A DNA stretch of 64,000 nucleotides, from positions 186,001 to 250,000 of the forward strand of contig NZ_JAJEWM010000003.1 of the NCBI RefSeq assembly GCF_020687685.1, in the 5' to 3' direction. Below the pieces are notes generated by a model. The model saw only the letters and a program-made list of their open reading frames with translations, did no database searches and was not told the origin of the DNA. This document shows positions 62,518 to 64,000 of this stretch, piece after piece. The stretch comes from Tessaracoccus sp. OS52 (GTDB taxonomy: Bacteria; Actinomycetota; Actinomycetes; Propionibacteriales; Propionibacteriaceae). Each line of letters begins with the position of its first letter. Positions within the stretch are counted from its first letter, which is position 1. The translations under genes and the position numbers were made by a program.

Positions 62518-63311
62518 GCCGGACTCCCGACGGCGCCCAGGGCACCCGCACGGAGCCGGCGGGTGAGCGTCGGAGCGAACCAGATGGCGGCGCCGACCAG
62601 CGCTCCACCGCCGAGCAGGTACCAGGGTGGGAAGAACACCCACTGGTCGCGTTCCAGTGGCGCCAGCTCAGTGTCACCGATCTTCTCGGGCGGGACGAAC
62701 GTCGCGACGGCACGGACCAAAGTCCACTGCCCGAGCCCACCCATGGAAGCCGCCACCACACGCACCTCATCCGGCTTGAGGTCCTCGACGTCGACCCCCA
62801 TGCCGGGGCCGATCTGCTGCCCCAGCACGTTGATCAGGTGGAACGTGGCCCGGGCGTCGACGGTGGCCCGCGAGGCGTTTCGCACCGAGAACCGCACGGT
62901 GTGGGAGTTGGCGAGGGGGTCGAGTGCGAGACGGGTTTCGCCGGAGAGGCCGCTCACGTAGAGCAGGCCACCGATGGAGATCTCGTCCGTCGGCGTCGAG
63001 TCCTCGGGCAGCGGGGTGGCCGAGTCCGTAGCCTTGGGAGACTTCGGCGGCTTCGGTTCCTTGGATGGCCGCCCACCATTGGATGGTTTCGGGTTCCCGA
63101 ACGGCGGGGCCGACGTCGTCGATGACGCCTTGGGGCTGGACTCGACGACGACCACGGAGATGCGGGTACCGTCTCCGGGATCGCCGTTTCCGTCGACAGG
63201 ATCCTCGGCTTGGGCGAGGGGCCCGGGGGCCCCTAGCACGGAGAACTGGACCGCGACGATCGCCAGGGCTGCCAGCGCAACGCGCCAGCGGCACCGGATA
63301 CCTGGAGTCAT
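62514..63311 (-). CDS. secreted membrane-anchored surface protein
   Basis: A 265-residue exported protein: signal peptide (residues 1-33, cleavage near AQAE), a low-complexity Ser/Pro/Lys segment (about 50-105), a beta-sandwich-like domain (about 110-205, with FSVRNASRATVDARATF) and a C-terminal membrane helix followed by an Arg-rich tail. The layout resembles extracellular domain proteins related to DUF916/WxL-binding partners, but I cannot assign a family with confidence. The start overlaps the upstream stop (ATGA) and the stop overlaps the sortase-like gene. Confidence 0.7.
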   Translation of the reverse strand: MTPGIRCRWRVALAALAIVAVQFSVLGAPGPLAQAEDPVDGNGDPGDGTRISVVVVESSPKASSTTSAPPFGNPKPSNGGRPSKEPKPPKSPKATDSATPLPEDSTPTDEISIGGLLYVSGLSGETRLALDPLANSHTVRFSVRNASRATVDARATFHLINVLGQQIGPGMGVDVEDLKPDEVRVVAASMGGLGQWTLVRAVATFVPPEKIGDTELAPLERDQWVFFPPWYLLGGGALVGAAIWFAPTLTRRLRAGALGAVGSPA

Positions 63312-64000
63312 GAGCGGACTTCTCCGCTCTCGACGAGTTCGGGTTCTGATGCGGACGGGGTCCGGGCGGGTTCGTTGGAGGTACCCGACGCCGCGGCGAC
63401 GGCCTCCTCGATCTTGCGCTTGGCCTCGGCCTCGGTGTGCGCGATCCACTCGGCGGCGCGCCGGGCGTCCAGCCGACGGCGCCAGCGCCAGATCAGCACG
63501 CCCCCAACCACCAGCAGGAGCGGAACCACCGCGACCCAGGGCAGTGCCAGCACGAAGGCGTCGCGTTCCACCACCGGGAGAGCGGGCGGGACCATGGCGT
63601 CGCCGTCGGTCTGGGTCTGGAGGAGCCACTTGACGTTGGCGAAGCCCACCGACGGCACATCGGCCAGCTCGAACTCCAGGGTGCGCGTGTTGCCGGGCAG
63701 CACCTCGTCGAGCGTCGCGAACGTCTCCTGGCCGACGGGGACGCCGAACCAGGTGGTGCCAGACAGGGTGATTCGACCCGAGAGGGCGATGTTGCCGTTG
63801 TTGGTCACGGTCGCCTTCGCGGTGACGTCGCCGTCCAGTGGGTTGAGGTCCCCGGAGTGTGACGCCGAGAAGCTGCTGATGGTCATGTTTGCGACGAGTT
63901 CGCCGGCGACGCGCACGTACATGCGGTTGGCGATCCGGTTCTCGCGGCTGATCTCACCAGCGCGGAACGACGACGCCACGATTCCGGCGGGATGGTCGCC
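63308..64000 (-). CDS. DUF916-like (WxL-interacting-protein-type) surface protein, 5' end outside window
   Basis: The C-terminal 230 residues of a surface protein; the frame is open to the window edge (GDHPAGIVAS is the first readable part), so the start lies beyond position 64000. It shows a beta-sandwich domain with VTNNGNIALSGRITL and NTRTLEFELADVPS, then one membrane helix (LPWVAVVPLLLVVGGVLIWR) and a basic cytoplasmic tail with a Glu/Ala-rich helix. The pattern suits the DUF916 family of peptidoglycan-binding surface proteins; that match is a judgment by eye. Confidence 0.65.
   Translation of the reverse strand, partial: GDHPAGIVASSFRAGEISRENRIANRMYVRVAGELVANMTISSFSASHSGDLNPLDGDVTAKATVTNNGNIALSGRITLSGTTWFGVPVGQETFATLDEVLPGNTRTLEFELADVPSVGFANVKWLLQTQTDGDAMVPPALPVVERDAFVLALPWVAVVPLLLVVGGVLIWRWRRRLDARRAAEWIAHTEAEAKRKIEEAVAAASGTSNEPARTPSASEPELVESGEVRS

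Overview
The window is dense, high-GC DNA with heavy antisense ORF shadowing, GTG/TTG starts, leaderless-type starts (TANNNT 6-7 bases before the start codon), a DtxR/IdeR-type iron box, an actinobacterial-type Tad pilus locus and a PASTA-type Ser/Thr kinase. This points to Actinomycetota. Fermentative pta-ackA, aspartase and the overall gene set would fit Propionibacteriaceae (a Tessaracoccus-like organism), but that genus-level guess is inference. I recognise no rRNA, tRNA, CRISPR array, transposase or integrase.

Layout. 1-1107: a partial von Willebrand A surface protein, divergent from a complete tad/flp pilus operon (1200-8779: pilin, TadE, Tad/TadG-like, CpaB, CpaE, CpaF, TadB, TadC, prepilin peptidase), with a strong hairpin after the pilin gene. 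8782-9917: SGNH hydrolase and rhodanese. 9963-16816: an apparently iron-regulated block. A DtxR/IdeR-like box at 16218-16236 lies between a leftward operon (an adenylation-carrier-acyltransferase fusion followed by an Fe(III)-type ABC importer, all translationally coupled) and a rightward Sfp-type phosphopantetheinyl transferase. 16821-22683: small membrane protein, long-chain acyl-CoA ligase, tiny acidic protein, UbiB/ABC1 kinase-like protein, GPH sugar symporter. 22801-29458: a redox/metal-type cluster (flavin disulfide reductase, two DUF305 proteins, a two-component system, glutaredoxin-like protein, CcdA, TlpA-like protein). 29613-35926: an MFS exporter, a GH13 glucosidase, and a MarR-MFS pair.

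36092-42842: two paralogous secreted HAF-repeat proteins flank a GH3 glycosidase and endonuclease IV. Both paralogs end in a four-cysteine C-terminal module that recurs in the secreted PHP-domain protein at 53297-56557. 42958-49280: aspartase, Na+/alanine symporter, pta-ackA. 49281-49590: dispersed-repeat cluster. 49739-53059: SDR, PlsC-type acyltransferase and alkyl-DHAP synthase-like flavoprotein, reading as an ether-lipid operon. 56702-60173: a coupled leftward set (PASTA kinase, lytic transglycosylase, hypothetical) behind a 57-bp tandem-repeat array. 60534-64000: a leftward surface-protein operon (DUF916-like protein, secreted proline/serine-rich protein, sortase-fold protein lacking catalytic His and Cys) followed by pstB.

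The items I find most worth attention are the iron-box-controlled adenylation-carrier-acyltransferase system, the apparently inactive sortase, the recurring two-repeat cysteine module, and the long near-perfect palindromes with covarying arms. All assignments come from reading the sequence; no database search was run.
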